This document shows, piece by piece, positions 28,127 through 36,329 of a DNA stretch of 55,986 bases. Numbering within the stretch: the first letter of the stretch is position 1; each line of letters opens with the position of its first letter. The stretch spans positions 65,744 to 121,729 of the forward strand of contig JAAEYY010000008.1 of assembly GCA_018223105.1 (NCBI GenBank), written 5' to 3'. Source of the DNA: a bacterium (GTDB lineage Bacteria > Bacteroidota > Bacteroidia > NS11-12g > UBA9320). Both the position numbers and the translations under genes were made by a program. The notes beneath the pieces were generated by a model. That model saw nothing but the letters and a program-made list of their open reading frames with translations. It did not search any database and was not told the origin of the DNA.

Positions 28127-29408
28127 ACGGCTCCGCTTTTTCTATTTTAACATTTACAAAGTCACCTACTCTCAAATACTGATTTTCGAAAGGCAATAAA
28201 ACTTCGTTATCTACTTCAGGCGAATCGAATTCCGTTCTTCCGATATAATTACCTCCTTCTATCCTATCGATCATAACTTTATATTCCTTACCCACCATTT
28301 GCTGGTTTAATTCATAAGAAATATCGTGCTGTAGATCCATGATGGCATTTTCTCTTTCGTATTTCTCTGCCCTACTCACGTGATCTTCAAGACCGTAGGC
28401 CGCTGTGCCTTCTTCATGCGAATAAGTAAACACACCTAACCTTGAAAATCTGTAGTTCTTAACAAACTCGTATAATTCATCAAAATCCTCTTGATATTCC
28501 CCGGGGTGACCAATAAGTAAGGTTGTTCTCAATGCAATGCCCGGAACTTCTGCCTTAATTCTATCTAGAACTTCTAGAGATCTTCTTTTGGTGATCCCTC
28601 TTCTCATAGATTTCAGCACATTGTCTGAAATATGCTGTACAGGTATATCGAGATATTTGCAAATATTCGGTTTGGAGTTAATTAAAGGTAGAATTTCAAA
28701 TGGAAACTTACTTGGGTAAGCGTAATGAATTCTGATCCATTCCAATCCATCAACATCAGATAATCTATCAAGTAGTTCGTGCAATCTGCGCTCGCCGTAC
28801 AGATCTATACCGTAATAGGTAGAATCTTGAGCGATGAGCATGATTTCTTTCACACCCTGCCGAACGAGGTTTTTTGCTTCAAATACCAACTCTTCAATTG
28901 GCTTTGAAACATGCTTGCCTCGCATTATTGGAATTGCGCAGAAAGCGCAAGGACGATCGCATCCTTCGGATATCTTCATGTAAGCATAGTGCTTCGCAAC
29001 CGTTGATTGTCGTTCACCTACCAATTCTTTTTTATAATCTACCCCAACGTTTTTTAGTAACTTGGGTAAATCAAATGTGCCAAACCAGGCGTCAACTTCG
29101 GGTATTTCTGCAGCAAGCTCTTCGTGGTATCGCTGACTTAAACAGCCGGTTACCAATAACTTTTCAATTCTACCGTCTTTTCTCAATTGAGCATAATCGA
29201 GGATTGTATTTATGCTTTCCTCTTTTGCATTATCAATAAAGCCGCAGGTATTAATGATAATAGTATCCGAATCATCCTTATGTTGATGACATGCCTCCAC
29301 TTCACCGGCTTTTAATTGGGCCAGAATTACTTCTGAGTCCACGGTGTTTTTGGAACAGCCCATTGTGATGACTGATACCTTTGCCGATTTATTTCCTTTT
29401 GTTCTCAC
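28092..29408 (-). CDS. rimO: ribosomal protein S12 methylthiotransferase RimO
   Basis: A 438-residue radical SAM enzyme that adds a methylthio group to an aspartate of ribosomal protein S12. The N-terminal domain has GCSKNTVDSE and NTCGFIDNAKEES, with cysteines for the first cluster. The radical SAM motif is CDRPCAFC, and the C-terminal TRAM domain is present. The S12-type rather than tRNA-type (MiaB) assignment rests on the MGCSKN and CDRPCAFCAIP forms. It overlaps ftsY by 4 bases and bshC by 35, so the three form one operon. Confidence 0.95.
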   Translation of the reverse strand: MRTKGNKSAKVSVITMGCSKNTVDSEVILAQLKAGEVEACHQHKDDSDTIIINTCGFIDNAKEESINTILDYAQLRKDGRIEKLLVTGCLSQRYHEELAAEIPEVDAWFGTFDLPKLLKNVGVDYKKELVGERQSTVAKHYAYMKISEGCDRPCAFCAIPIMRGKHVSKPIEELVFEAKNLVRQGVKEIMLIAQDSTYYGIDLYGERRLHELLDRLSDVDGLEWIRIHYAYPSKFPFEILPLINSKPNICKYLDIPVQHISDNVLKSMRRGITKRRSLEVLDRIKAEVPGIALRTTLLIGHPGEYQEDFDELYEFVKNYRFSRLGVFTYSHEEGTAAYGLEDHVSRAEKYERENAIMDLQHDISYELNQQMVGKEYKVMIDRIEGGNYIGRTEFDSPEVDNEVLLPFENQYLRVGDFVNVKIEKAEPYDLIGRPQIKH

Positions 29409-30355
29409 GATTCAAATAATGAATGCACGAATGATTTGGCGTCAAATATTTGCAAATCATTCATTTGTTCACCCACTCCAATGTATTTAACCGGAATGTT
29501 AAACTGTTCTGAGATTCCCAGAACCACTCCACCTTTAGCCGTTCCATCTAACTTGGTCAATGCCAAAGCCGTGACTTCTGTTGCTGCGGTGAATTGTTTC
29601 GCCTGTTCAAAGGCATTTTGACCGGTTGAAGCATCCAGCACTAATAAAACTTCATGCGGAGCACCTTCAACCTGCTTGTCCATAACACGCTTAATCTTCG
29701 AAAGTTCATTCATAAGATTAATTTTATTATGTAATCTCCCTGCGGTATCTACAATCACTACATCTGCACCTTGTTCTTTTCCATACTTTACAGTATCAAA
29801 AGCTACAGATGCCGGGTCTGCATTCATTCCTTTGGAAACAAGCTCAACATCAACCCTCTCACTCCATATTTTAATCTGATCTACCGCGGCCGCTCTAAAC
29901 GTATCCGCTGCACCCAAAACTACTTTCAAACCCTGGTTTTTAAATAGATTAGCAAGCTTTCCAATGGTCGTTGTTTTTCCAACACCATTTACTCCTACTA
30001 CCATAATTACGTATGGCCTTGATTCTGGAATAGAGTTCTCTTGTGAATTCTCGCTAATGAGACCTACGATTTCTTCTTTTAGCATTTCCTGCAGTTCTTC
30101 TGCATTCATGTACTTGTCTCTCGAAACGCGTTTTTCTAATCGCTCAATTATTTTAACGGTAGTTTCAACACCTACGTCTGAAGTAATTAGGATTTCTTCC
30201 AGTTCGTCTAGAAAGTCGTCATCTAAACTACTCTTACCAACAATAGCTTTAGAAAGCTTGCCTAAGAGAGAACTTCTGGTTTTTTCCAGTCCTTTATCCA
30301 GTTGTTTCTTCTCGGATTCGTCCGGAGACTTTTTAAAAAAATCAAATAAGCCCAT
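29405..30355 (-). CDS. ftsY: signal recognition particle receptor FtsY
   Basis: A 316-residue SRP GTPase that docks the ribosome-SRP complex to the membrane. The short charged N-terminus ([10 protein letters not shown]) is followed by the N domain and then the G domain: G1 [18 protein letters not shown]3 DTAGRLHNK and G4 [10 protein letters not shown]. The long acidic A domain of E. coli FtsY is absent, as is common. The start lies about 12 bases after the terminator of the rpmB operon; the promoter is not evident. It overlaps rimO by 4 bases. Confidence 0.96.
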   Translation of the reverse strand: MGLFDFFKKSPDESEKKQLDKGLEKTRSSLLGKLSKAIVGKSSLDDDFLDELEEILITSDVGVETTVKIIERLEKRVSRDKYMNAEELQEMLKEEIVGLISENSQENSIPESRPYVIMVVGVNGVGKTTTIGKLANLFKNQGLKVVLGAADTFRAAAVDQIKIWSERVDVELVSKGMNADPASVAFDTVKYGKEQGADVVIVDTAGRLHNKINLMNELSKIKRVMDKQVEGAPHEVLLVLDASTGQNAFEQAKQFTAATEVTALALTKLDGTAKGGVVLGISEQFNIPVKYIGVGEQMNDLQIFDAKSFVHSLFES

Positions 30356-30366
30356 ATCTGTTTAAA

Positions 30367-30401
30367 CAAAAAAAGCTTCCCATTGTATTAAGGAAGCTTT
30401 T
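30367..30401 (-). terminator. terminator of the rpmB-rpmG-DUF4295 operon
   Basis: Perfect 10-bp stem (30371-30380 with 30392-30401) with an 11-nt loop, then a run of T on the minus strand. ftsY starts about 12 bases after it. Confidence 0.88.
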
Positions 30402-30420
30402 CAAAACTATTTAAAATTTC

Positions 30421-30576
30421 TTACTTGGCGAGATAATCCTTCACAGCATCGCCGGGTACCATTTCTTCTCTAAAAGAATAAGCTCCGGTTTTAGGTGAAC
30501 GTACGCAGGTAATTACTTTAGCCCAGTCTTTACCTGAACCCGCCTTCTTCAATGTTGCAACAACTTTCTTTGCCAT
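30421..30576 (-). CDS. DUF4295 small basic protein, possible Bacteroidota ribosomal protein
   Basis: A 51-residue, Lys-rich protein, starting MAKKVVATLKKAGSGKDWAK and containing CVRSPKTGAYSFREEMV. The length and pattern match the DUF4295 family, which follows rpmG in Bacteroidota. The F. johnsoniae ribosome structure revealed a lineage-specific protein named bL38; I believe it corresponds to this family but cannot verify it here. The stop is 20 bases from the terminator, and the start is 2 bases after the rpmG stop. The shared operon supports a ribosomal role. Confidence 0.9.
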   Translation of the reverse strand: MAKKVVATLKKAGSGKDWAKVITCVRSPKTGAYSFREEMVPGDAVKDYLAK

Positions 30577-30577
30577 G

Positions 30578-30760
30578 TTATTTAATCTCTTTATGTACGG
30601 TTACACGTTTCAGATACGGATTGTACTTTTTAAGTTCAATACGCTCTGTTGTATTTCTTTTATTCTTAGTTGTAATATAACGAGACATACCCGGAATACT
30701 ACTTCCTTTTTGCTCGGTGCATTCTAAAATCACCTGAACTCTATTTCCTTTCTTTGCCAT
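30578..30760 (-). CDS. rpmG: 50S ribosomal protein L33
   Basis: A 60-residue bL33 beginning [19 protein letters not shown] and ending KPYLKR-type basic residues ([14 protein letters not shown]). It lacks the two CxxC zinc ribbons, so it is the zinc-independent form. It follows rpmB by three bases and precedes the DUF4295 gene by one base. These three genes share one promoter and one terminator. Confidence 0.95.
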   Translation of the reverse strand: MAKKGNRVQVILECTEQKGSSIPGMSRYITTKNKRNTTERIELKKYNPYLKRVTVHKEIK

Positions 30761-30763
30761 GCC

Positions 30764-30997
30764 TTAAATTTTCCCGTTTTTAATTAAGTTATTCAGACAA
30801 GCACTAATGCCTTTCTTATTAATGGTTTTCAAGGCTGATGTACTCACCTTAAGGGTAACCCATTCATCCTGCTCAGGAAGGTAAAACTTCTTCGTTTGAA
30901 GGTTTGGATAGAATCTTCTCTTACTCTTTCTATTGGAGTGAGAAACTTTGTTTCCTTTCAAAGCTTTCTTCCCGGTTAAATCACATACTCTAGACAT
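30764..30997 (-). CDS. rpmB: 50S ribosomal protein L28
   Basis: A 77-residue bL28 that begins MSRVCDLTGKKALKGNKVSHSNRKSKRRFYPNLQTKKF-like, with the family's SNRKSKRRF block and KVSTSALKTINKKG near the end. It is the first gene of the rpmB-rpmG-DUF4295 operon. A promoter with a 19-nt spacer lies 20 bases before its ATG. Confidence 0.96.
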   Translation of the reverse strand: MSRVCDLTGKKALKGNKVSHSNRKSKRRFYPNLQTKKFYLPEQDEWVTLKVSTSALKTINKKGISACLNNLIKNGKI

Positions 30998-31017
30998 TCC
31001 TCTGAATTTTAGGGCTG

Positions 31018-31048
31018 CAAAGATGCTACTAATTTTGAATATTTCAAA
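31018..31048 (-). promoter_or_regulatory. promoter of the rpmB operon
   Basis: Minus strand TTTG (31048-31045), a 19-nt spacer and CATCTTTG (31025-31018). The -7 differs from TAnnTTTG at its first base; spacing is exact. Confidence 0.55.
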
Positions 31049-31050
31049 TA

Positions 31051-32259
31051 CTATGGATATAAAAGATACTTTTTTCTCATCTCTTTATACTCCTCTAAAT
31101 CTTTGGCCCAGCTTAATTTGATCTCTTCTTCAGTTGCGCCCGATTCAATTTGCTTCATAAGTGTTTCATTACCACTTAGTTTGTAAAAGAAATCTCGAAA
31201 AAAATCTCCGTCCTCTTTTCGGTTGGTCTTATAAAACTCCAGTAAATAATTTAATCGCAATCCGGGTTCTATAAAGAACTCTTTTGTTACAACATCAGTT
31301 ACTAAAAAACCACCGCAGGTTTTACCCTCGTATTTCGGATGATCTGAAATACCGGGCATACTTTTCGGCGTAAATGTAATTTCACCCTTATAACCAGGGC
31401 GTCCCAGCATTTGGAATGGCTTATCGGTCCCTCTTCCAACACTCACATTAGTCCCTTCAAATAAACCTAAGTATGGATACAGATAAACCGAATTCATATT
31501 TGGTAAATTAGGGGATGGCCTTACCGGCAACTCGTAGTAGCTGCTATGACTGTAGTTTTTACATTCAATCGTGGTAAGCTGCAGCTCAGAGCTTCTATTG
31601 ATCCAGGCTTCGCCGATGATCATATGCGCCAATTCGGCAACCGTAAGACCGTGAACAATAGGAATAGGATGCATACCGATAAAAGACTGATACTTCAGAT
31701 CTAAGACCGGTCCATCAATATAAAACCCGTTAGGATTAGGTCGATCGAGGACTATCATTTCCTTGGCTTGCTCTGCACAGGCTTCCATCACATAGTGCAT
31801 GGTAGAAATAAAAGTATAGAACCTCACTCCTACATCTTGAATGTCGAAAATCACCAAATCAACCCCTTGCAACATCTCCGGACTCGGTTTTTTAGTACTT
31901 CCATAAAGTGAGAGAACCTCAAGGCCTGTTTTAGGATCCTTGCCGCTGCTAATATGTGCTCCGTCTGCGTGGTCTCCCCTAAATCCGTGTTCCGGTGCAA
32001 ATACTTTAACGAGATTTATTCCCAAGCTTCTTAAAGTATCTACTAAATGTACTTCACCAACCATAGAAGTTTGGTTAACAACTAAGGCCACTTTCTTTCC
32101 TTTAAGTAGGTGCAAATACTGATCAAACCGGCTTGCTGCCACTTCTATTTCAGTATCACTGGTTTCCACAGTTTCTGAACTTGCGGCGGACTCCGGTCCT
32201 CTGGATTGACAACTAAATATCCATAGAATGATTGTAGATATGATGATTAGTTTCCTCAT
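31051..32259 (-). CDS. DUF1343 lipoprotein, NamZ-like exo-beta-N-acetylmuramidase
   Basis: A 402-residue lipoprotein; the signal ends in the lipobox WIFSC. The family, DUF1343, includes NamZ, an exo-N-acetylmuramidase that removes terminal MurNAc from cell-wall fragments. Typical segments are LVVNQTSMVGEVH, FAPEHGFRGDHADGA, LYGSTKKPSPEML, DIQDVGVRFYTF, and SVGRGTDKPFQMLGRP. The lipid anchor suggests it acts in the periplasm or at the outer membrane, in peptidoglycan recycling. The activity is family knowledge, not shown here. It is divergent from the LolC/E-like gene. Confidence 0.9.
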   Translation of the reverse strand: MRKLIIISTIILWIFSCQSRGPESAASSETVETSDTEIEVAASRFDQYLHLLKGKKVALVVNQTSMVGEVHLVDTLRSLGINLVKVFAPEHGFRGDHADGAHISSGKDPKTGLEVLSLYGSTKKPSPEMLQGVDLVIFDIQDVGVRFYTFISTMHYVMEACAEQAKEMIVLDRPNPNGFYIDGPVLDLKYQSFIGMHPIPIVHGLTVAELAHMIIGEAWINRSSELQLTTIECKNYSHSSYYELPVRPSPNLPNMNSVYLYPYLGLFEGTNVSVGRGTDKPFQMLGRPGYKGEITFTPKSMPGISDHPKYEGKTCGGFLVTDVVTKEFFIEPGLRLNYLLEFYKTNRKEDGDFFRDFFYKLSGNETLMKQIESGATEEEIKLSWAKDLEEYKEMRKKYLLYP

Positions 32260-32285
32260 TTATTTAATCTTGCAGGGTCAAAATT

Positions 32286-33503
32286 ATGCTATTTGGCCTG
32301 TATATCGCTAAAAAGCTAGGTCGCTCTAAAAAGCAGACCTTCACTCGCACTGTGGTTCGTCTTGCTACTGCAGCTGTAAGTGTTAGTGTTGCCGTTGTTT
32401 TACTCTCCTATGGAATTCTTCTCGGGTTTAAAGAAGAGATTCGCAATAAAGTTTCGGGATATGCAGGACATATCACCGTGAAAAACTTCGACATGAGTAA
32501 AGGCAGCGAAAACAGCTACTTAGTGGTTGACGACAGCCTTATATCGGAAATCGAAAATCATGCCGAAGTTGTTTCTGTCTATCCATTTTTAAATAAAGCA
32601 GGAATTTTAAAATCAGACTCTGTACTCGAAGGAATAATCTTTAGAGGAGTGCCGGAAAATTACAATTTCGACTTTTATGAAAAACATTTGCTAAGAGGGG
32701 ATATTCCCAAATATGACAGTGTTGACTCTTATGACATCTTATTATCTGAATACACTGCGAATATTCTGGATGTAGACACCGGAAGCAGATTGAGATTATA
32801 TTTCATTGATCATTCTGATGTTAAGCAAAGGCGCCCAAAGGTGGTTGGAATCTTTAACACCGGATTAATGGAGTTTGACAAGCAGATTGGGATCATGGAC
32901 CTTAGAGCGCTTCAAAGAGTGGTTGGTACAGATTATTCCGAGGCTTCCGGCTATGAAGTGAAATTGAGATCTTTTGATCTACTTGAAAAGACAACAGACG
33001 AATTAGATCAATCTTTAGGTTTCGACAAAGTAGCACTTTCAGTGAAGGCCCAGTTTCCGACGATATTTCAATGGCTGGAAATAGTAGACACCAATGTCTT
33101 GGTGATCATCGTGCTGATGTTTATTGTGGCCATAATCAACATCATAACCGTCTTGCTTATTTTAGTCATTGAACGTATACCCATGATAGGGCTCTTGAAA
33201 TCCTTAGGTTCTCGCAATCGTCAAATTATGCATATTTTCAGCTGGCAGGGACTTTTCATCTTAACAGCCGGTTTAATTATAGGAAATGTCTTAGCTTTTG
33301 GTTTTGGGTGGATACAGACCAGCTATCATATCATTTCGCTTACTCCAGAAACCTACTATATGGATTCTGTGCCTTTCTATTTGCCTTTGAGTGATGCAAT
33401 CATCATCAACGTTGTAGCCATTGTATGTGCTTATGTATTTACATTGATTCCGTCTCTGATCATTTCCGGAATAAGCCCAACTCGAAGTTTGAGATTTCGC
33501 TAG
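32286..33503 (+). CDS. LolC/LolE-like ABC transporter permease (FtsX family)
   Basis: A 405-residue inner-membrane permease. One N-terminal transmembrane helix (about 25-48) is followed by a large periplasmic domain (about 50-265) and three C-terminal helices (starting VIIVLMFIVAIINIITVLLILVIER). The layout and the IPMIGLLKSLGS segment match the FtsX/LolE group, which works with an ATPase such as LolD to move lipoproteins to the outer membrane. The ATPase is not in this window. It is divergent from the DUF1343 gene, and its stop interleaves with the opposing lipoprotein gene. Confidence 0.88.
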   Translation: MLFGLYIAKKLGRSKKQTFTRTVVRLATAAVSVSVAVVLLSYGILLGFKEEIRNKVSGYAGHITVKNFDMSKGSENSYLVVDDSLISEIENHAEVVSVYPFLNKAGILKSDSVLEGIIFRGVPENYNFDFYEKHLLRGDIPKYDSVDSYDILLSEYTANILDVDTGSRLRLYFIDHSDVKQRRPKVVGIFNTGLMEFDKQIGIMDLRALQRVVGTDYSEASGYEVKLRSFDLLEKTTDELDQSLGFDKVALSVKAQFPTIFQWLEIVDTNVLVIIVLMFIVAIINIITVLLILVIERIPMIGLLKSLGSRNRQIMHIFSWQGLFILTAGLIIGNVLAFGFGWIQTSYHIISLTPETYYMDSVPFYLPLSDAIIINVVAIVCAYVFTLIPSLIISGISPTRSLRFR

Positions 33504-33952
33504 TTAAAATCGAGATTGATTCTGCCTTCTGAGATTTCAACCGTGTCTGATTGATTGGTTTGATTGACAGCAATTCCACTAAAGGTTCCTTTCATCATTA
33601 ACAAGGTTTCCTGATATTCAGTAACACTGAGAATTCCCGTCCTCAATTTATAGTTATTATTGATACCATCGGTGTAGATCACACTCACATCATTACCGGA
33701 TAAATCGTAGCTGCCGGATTCAAAGTTTTGACCTAAAAAGAATTTAAACCCGCGGTCGTTAAAATTAAGTGCATTCACTTGCATACTGCCATTTACTTTG
33801 GCGTAGTTTACTCCGTCCTCTTGATCAATTGTAAGTCGATCGCTATTAACTCGAGCGGTCACAGCTAACTCGTCGGGCTCGGGTTCCTGGTCTGTATCGA
33901 TACAGGCGTATAAGAACGACATCAATGTGAATGCTAAAACTAGTTTTTTCAT
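33500..33952 (-). CDS. small predicted lipoprotein, function unknown
   Basis: A 150-residue protein with a signal peptide and lipobox (SFLYAC). After a short acidic spacer the sequence is beta-rich (VTARVNSDRL, FNDRGFKFFLGQNF, YDLSGNDVSV). I do not recognise a family. Its ATG overlaps the stop of the DUF5522 gene (ATGA), so it probably belongs to the channel-DUF5522-lipoprotein string. The end shares a 4-bp CTAG with the opposing permease gene. Confidence 0.75.
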   Translation of the reverse strand: MKKLVLAFTLMSFLYACIDTDQEPEPDELAVTARVNSDRLTIDQEDGVNYAKVNGSMQVNALNFNDRGFKFFLGQNFESGSYDLSGNDVSVIYTDGINNNYKLRTGILSVTEYQETLLMMKGTFSGIAVNQTNQSDTVEISEGRINLDFN

Positions 33953-34095
33953 GATTTCAAATTTTTATATGGGCAATGTTTACATCCATTAGTACAGCAA
34001 AAACCGCGCTTTAAATGAAAATGCTCAGTAAATACCATCAAGCCATTTTCGTTAATGTAAAAATCTTTTTCTTCTATTTTAGTGCTTCCCCGCAT
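33949..34095 (-). CDS. DUF5522-like small cysteine-rich protein
   Basis: A 48-residue ORF, MRGSTKIEEKDFYINENGLM followed by VFTEHFHLKRGFCCTNGCKHCPY. The pattern of a NENGL-VFTE-HL-RG-CC-NGC-HCPY block matches the DUF5522 family, small Bacteroidota proteins with a likely metal-binding cysteine cluster (four Cys, CC and C-HC). The start at 34095 lies inside the last 22 bases of the potassium channel gene, and the stop overlaps the following lipoprotein ATG (ATGA). The function is unknown. It is easily missed because it is short and overlapped on both sides. Confidence 0.82.
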   Translation of the reverse strand: MRGSTKIEEKDFYINENGLMVFTEHFHLKRGFCCTNGCKHCPYKNLKS

Positions 34096-34895
34096 TTTTT
34101 ACAAAATAATGCATCAGACTCGTGATTTATTTCACCACAATTTGAACATTTTACCTTGCGATGTTGCTGACTCATTTCTACAGAAACAATTCCGGTAGGT
34201 ACAGCGATGACTGCATAACCCAAAATCATTAACATGGCCGAAAGAAATTGACCAAGAGTCGTGATCGGTGTTATGTCTCCGTAGCCGACCGTAGTCAGGG
34301 TCACTATTGCCCAGTAAATGCTACGAGGGATGCTAGTAAACCCAGCTTCCGGTGGTTCTATTACATGCATCACGGTTCCCATCACAATCACTATGATGAG
34401 GACGCTGGCAAAAAAGACAGTGATTTTAGCGGCACTTGATTTAATCGCCGACCCCAGGCTTTGGGCTTCACTCATGAAACTTGTGAGTCTCAATACCCTG
34501 AATACTCTGAGCAACCTTACCGTACGTATCATAAACAAGAATTGAGGCCCGTGTATTAATAATCCAAGATATGTCGGAAGGGTTGAAACTAAATCGATAA
34601 TTCCCCAAAAGCTTGTAATGTATTTTCTAGGATCCGGGCTCACATATATTCTGAAGATATACTCTGCCGTAAAAATAAGAGTAAAGAAAAGCTCAGCACC
34701 TTTGAAATAGCTGTGATATGCCAGCTGTAATTCATTTACACTTTCGGCCATTACCACAATCACACTGAGGAGAATAGCCCAGAGCAAGAGAATGTCGAAT
34801 CTTCTTCCTTCTTTGGTATCAGCATTAAAAATAATGTCATACCATTTAGACCTGAAATCTGGGTGATTCTTTTCTGAAATGCGCGGATAAGGCAT
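34074..34895 (-). CDS. voltage-gated potassium channel-like protein with C-terminal zinc ribbon
   Basis: A 273-residue channel of the VIC superfamily with six transmembrane helices. The S4 segment is Arg-rich (MIRTVRLLRVFRVLRLTSF), and the selectivity filter is TTVGYGD. After S6 the protein ends in a zinc ribbon with CSNCGE and CKKCGE, which is not part of the minimal channel. It would pass K+ with voltage control, with a possible metal- or redox-sensing tail (inference). A TACATTTG element ends five bases before the ATG. The DUF5522 gene overlaps its end. Confidence 0.9.
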   Translation of the reverse strand: MPYPRISEKNHPDFRSKWYDIIFNADTKEGRRFDILLLWAILLSVIVVMAESVNELQLAYHSYFKGAELFFTLIFTAEYIFRIYVSPDPRKYITSFWGIIDLVSTLPTYLGLLIHGPQFLFMIRTVRLLRVFRVLRLTSFMSEAQSLGSAIKSSAAKITVFFASVLIIVIVMGTVMHVIEPPEAGFTSIPRSIYWAIVTLTTVGYGDITPITTLGQFLSAMLMILGYAVIAVPTGIVSVEMSQQHRKVKCSNCGEINHESDALFCKKCGEALK

Positions 34896-34900
34896 GGATG

Positions 34901-34908
34901 CAAATGTA
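34901..34908 (-). promoter_or_regulatory. -7 element directly before the channel gene
   Basis: Minus strand TACATTTG, a full TAnnTTTG match, five bases before the ATG. The -33 position is not convincing. The predicted leader is near zero. Confidence 0.45.
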
Positions 34909-34923
34909 AAATGAAATAAAGCT

Positions 34924-35703
34924 CTAGTCTTTATTCAATTCAATTTTAATCCCCAAGTTCAAACCTATACCGAATGCTTTACTGGAAAATTCTGCTATTT
35001 GTTGATTTTGATTTTCATCCAAATACTCCACTTTGAAGGAACTCACAGGAAGGGTAGCTCCTTTGACCTGTGCAGAAATATCGAGAAGTAAGTAGTTGTT
35101 TAATGCGTAGTTGATGCCAATATCAGCCCTTAACAAAAAATTACCGGCTTCTTTGGTATTACAGCAGGTAATCATTCTAAAAGAACTAATTTGATTACCA
35201 TTTTCATCAATAATAGCTTCTTCTTGCACTTCAGACCCCTCCTTACTCAACTTTCGGTTCAAAAAGAAATTGATTCCTCCTTGAAAATACACGGTTGTCC
35301 TCATCTTTTTTGAGGGATCATTATTCAATCCAATGAGATTCGCCAAATACGATCGGTATGCCCCCGAGACCGCCAATTGGTAGGTACTCATGGTGGGATA
35401 GAGATAATTTTTGAAATAAACCTGTTCTCTATTGAGCGATGGATCATTCAATTCGAACTGATATTTTGCTGAATAATCGTTTTTAACCACTCCCAGCTCT
35501 GCAGAAAAAGACTCTGTAAAGTATTTGCCTATATACAATCCTGCACTTACATCCAAATGCATCAGCGGCACCAAATTAGGGTGATCAGCTACATTGTAAT
35601 TCTCAACTTTTGGCCCCATAGTAAAACGGAGATAATCTAATTGTTGAGCGGATGCTAATCCGATAATATAGGTAGTAAAGAAAAATAGTATAGTTAATCT
35701 CAA
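34924..35703 (-). CDS. predicted outer-membrane beta-barrel protein
   Basis: A 259-residue protein with a signal peptide (residues 1-19, ending ASAQ) and a mature part of alternating strands rich in Tyr and Asn, ending with a KIELNKD tail. It resembles PorT- or OmpW-sized barrels in layout only; no family is assigned. The start is TTG at 35703, which overlaps the rnhB stop (TTGA), so translation is probably coupled. No ATG lies nearby. A CC pair occurs near residue 160. Confidence 0.72.
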   Translation of the reverse strand: MRLTILFFFTTYIIGLASAQQLDYLRFTMGPKVENYNVADHPNLVPLMHLDVSAGLYIGKYFTESFSAELGVVKNDYSAKYQFELNDPSLNREQVYFKNYLYPTMSTYQLAVSGAYRSYLANLIGLNNDPSKKMRTTVYFQGGINFFLNRKLSKEGSEVQEEAIIDENGNQISSFRMITCCNTKEAGNFLLRADIGINYALNNYLLLDISAQVKGATLPVSSFKVEYLDENQNQQIAEFSSKAFGIGLNLGIKIELNKD

Positions 35704-36296
35704 AATAGTTCGAGTTGCAATTTTTTCAAAGTAAAGGATTTCCTATGGTTTAGGCTATATCCTAATTTCTTTATGGCCTCTATGTGTTGAGCAGTGGCAT
35801 AACCTTTATGTTTAGAGTATCCGTAACCGGGAAATTCACGATCGAGATTGCACATAAATTCGTCGCGATGTGTTTTGGCAAGTATAGACGCTGCCGCTAT
35901 GCTCGAAAACTTACCATCCCCCTTAACCACGGTTGTGTATTCAAAATCTTGAAACTTTCTAAAATAGTTCCCGTCTATAAGTAAATGTTCCGGTTTAGAC
36001 TTCAGATTAGAGATCGCTTTATGCATAGCCTTAACAGAAGCTTGAAGGATATTGATCTCATCTATTTCCTCTACATCACAAATCCCAACAGACCAGCATA
36101 AGGCTTTCTGCTCAATTTCGCTCCTCAAAGCCTCCCGTTTTTTTAGAGATAGTTTTTTTGAATCATTGAGTTCAGGAATTGGATGCTCCGGATCCAAAAT
36201 CACTGCAGCAGCAAAGACGGGTCCTGCCAAACAACCTCTGCCGGCCTCATCGCAGCCTGCCTCCAGTCTATTCTCAATTAAAAATGGTTTAAGCAC
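35700..36296 (-). CDS. rnhB: ribonuclease HII
   Basis: About 198 residues. RNase HII removes RNA from RNA-DNA hybrids, including single ribonucleotides. The catalytic acidic residues lie in AGCDEAGRGCLAGPV (Asp and Glu), LLIDGNYF and VVKGDGKFSSIAAASILAKTHRD. The protein ends with a KSF block. No ATG fits: the frame is open to 36542, and the conserved region begins a few residues after a TTG (36299) and GTG (36296). I chose GTG. A TATTTTTG element ends six bases before, so the leader is nearly absent. Confidence 0.93.
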   Translation of the reverse strand: MLKPFLIENRLEAGCDEAGRGCLAGPVFAAAVILDPEHPIPELNDSKKLSLKKREALRSEIEQKALCWSVGICDVEEIDEINILQASVKAMHKAISNLKSKPEHLLIDGNYFRKFQDFEYTTVVKGDGKFSSIAAASILAKTHRDEFMCNLDREFPGYGYSKHKGYATAQHIEAIKKLGYSLNHRKSFTLKKLQLELF

Positions 36297-36301
36297 CAAG
36301 G

Positions 36302-36309
36302 CAAAAATA
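36302..36309 (-). promoter_or_regulatory. -7 element of rnhB
   Basis: Minus strand TATTTTTG, a full TAnnTTTG match, six bases before the proposed GTG. It lies three bases from the opposite -7 element of the methyltransferase gene. Confidence 0.45.
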
Positions 36310-36312
36310 TAA

Positions 36313-36320
36313 TAAGTTTG
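36313..36320 (+). promoter_or_regulatory. -7 element of the methyltransferase gene
   Basis: TAAGTTTG, a full TAnnTTTG match, ten bases before the ATG at 36330. The -33 element would fall inside the rnhB start region and is weak. Confidence 0.45.
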
Positions 36321-36329
36321 CACAGCCGA

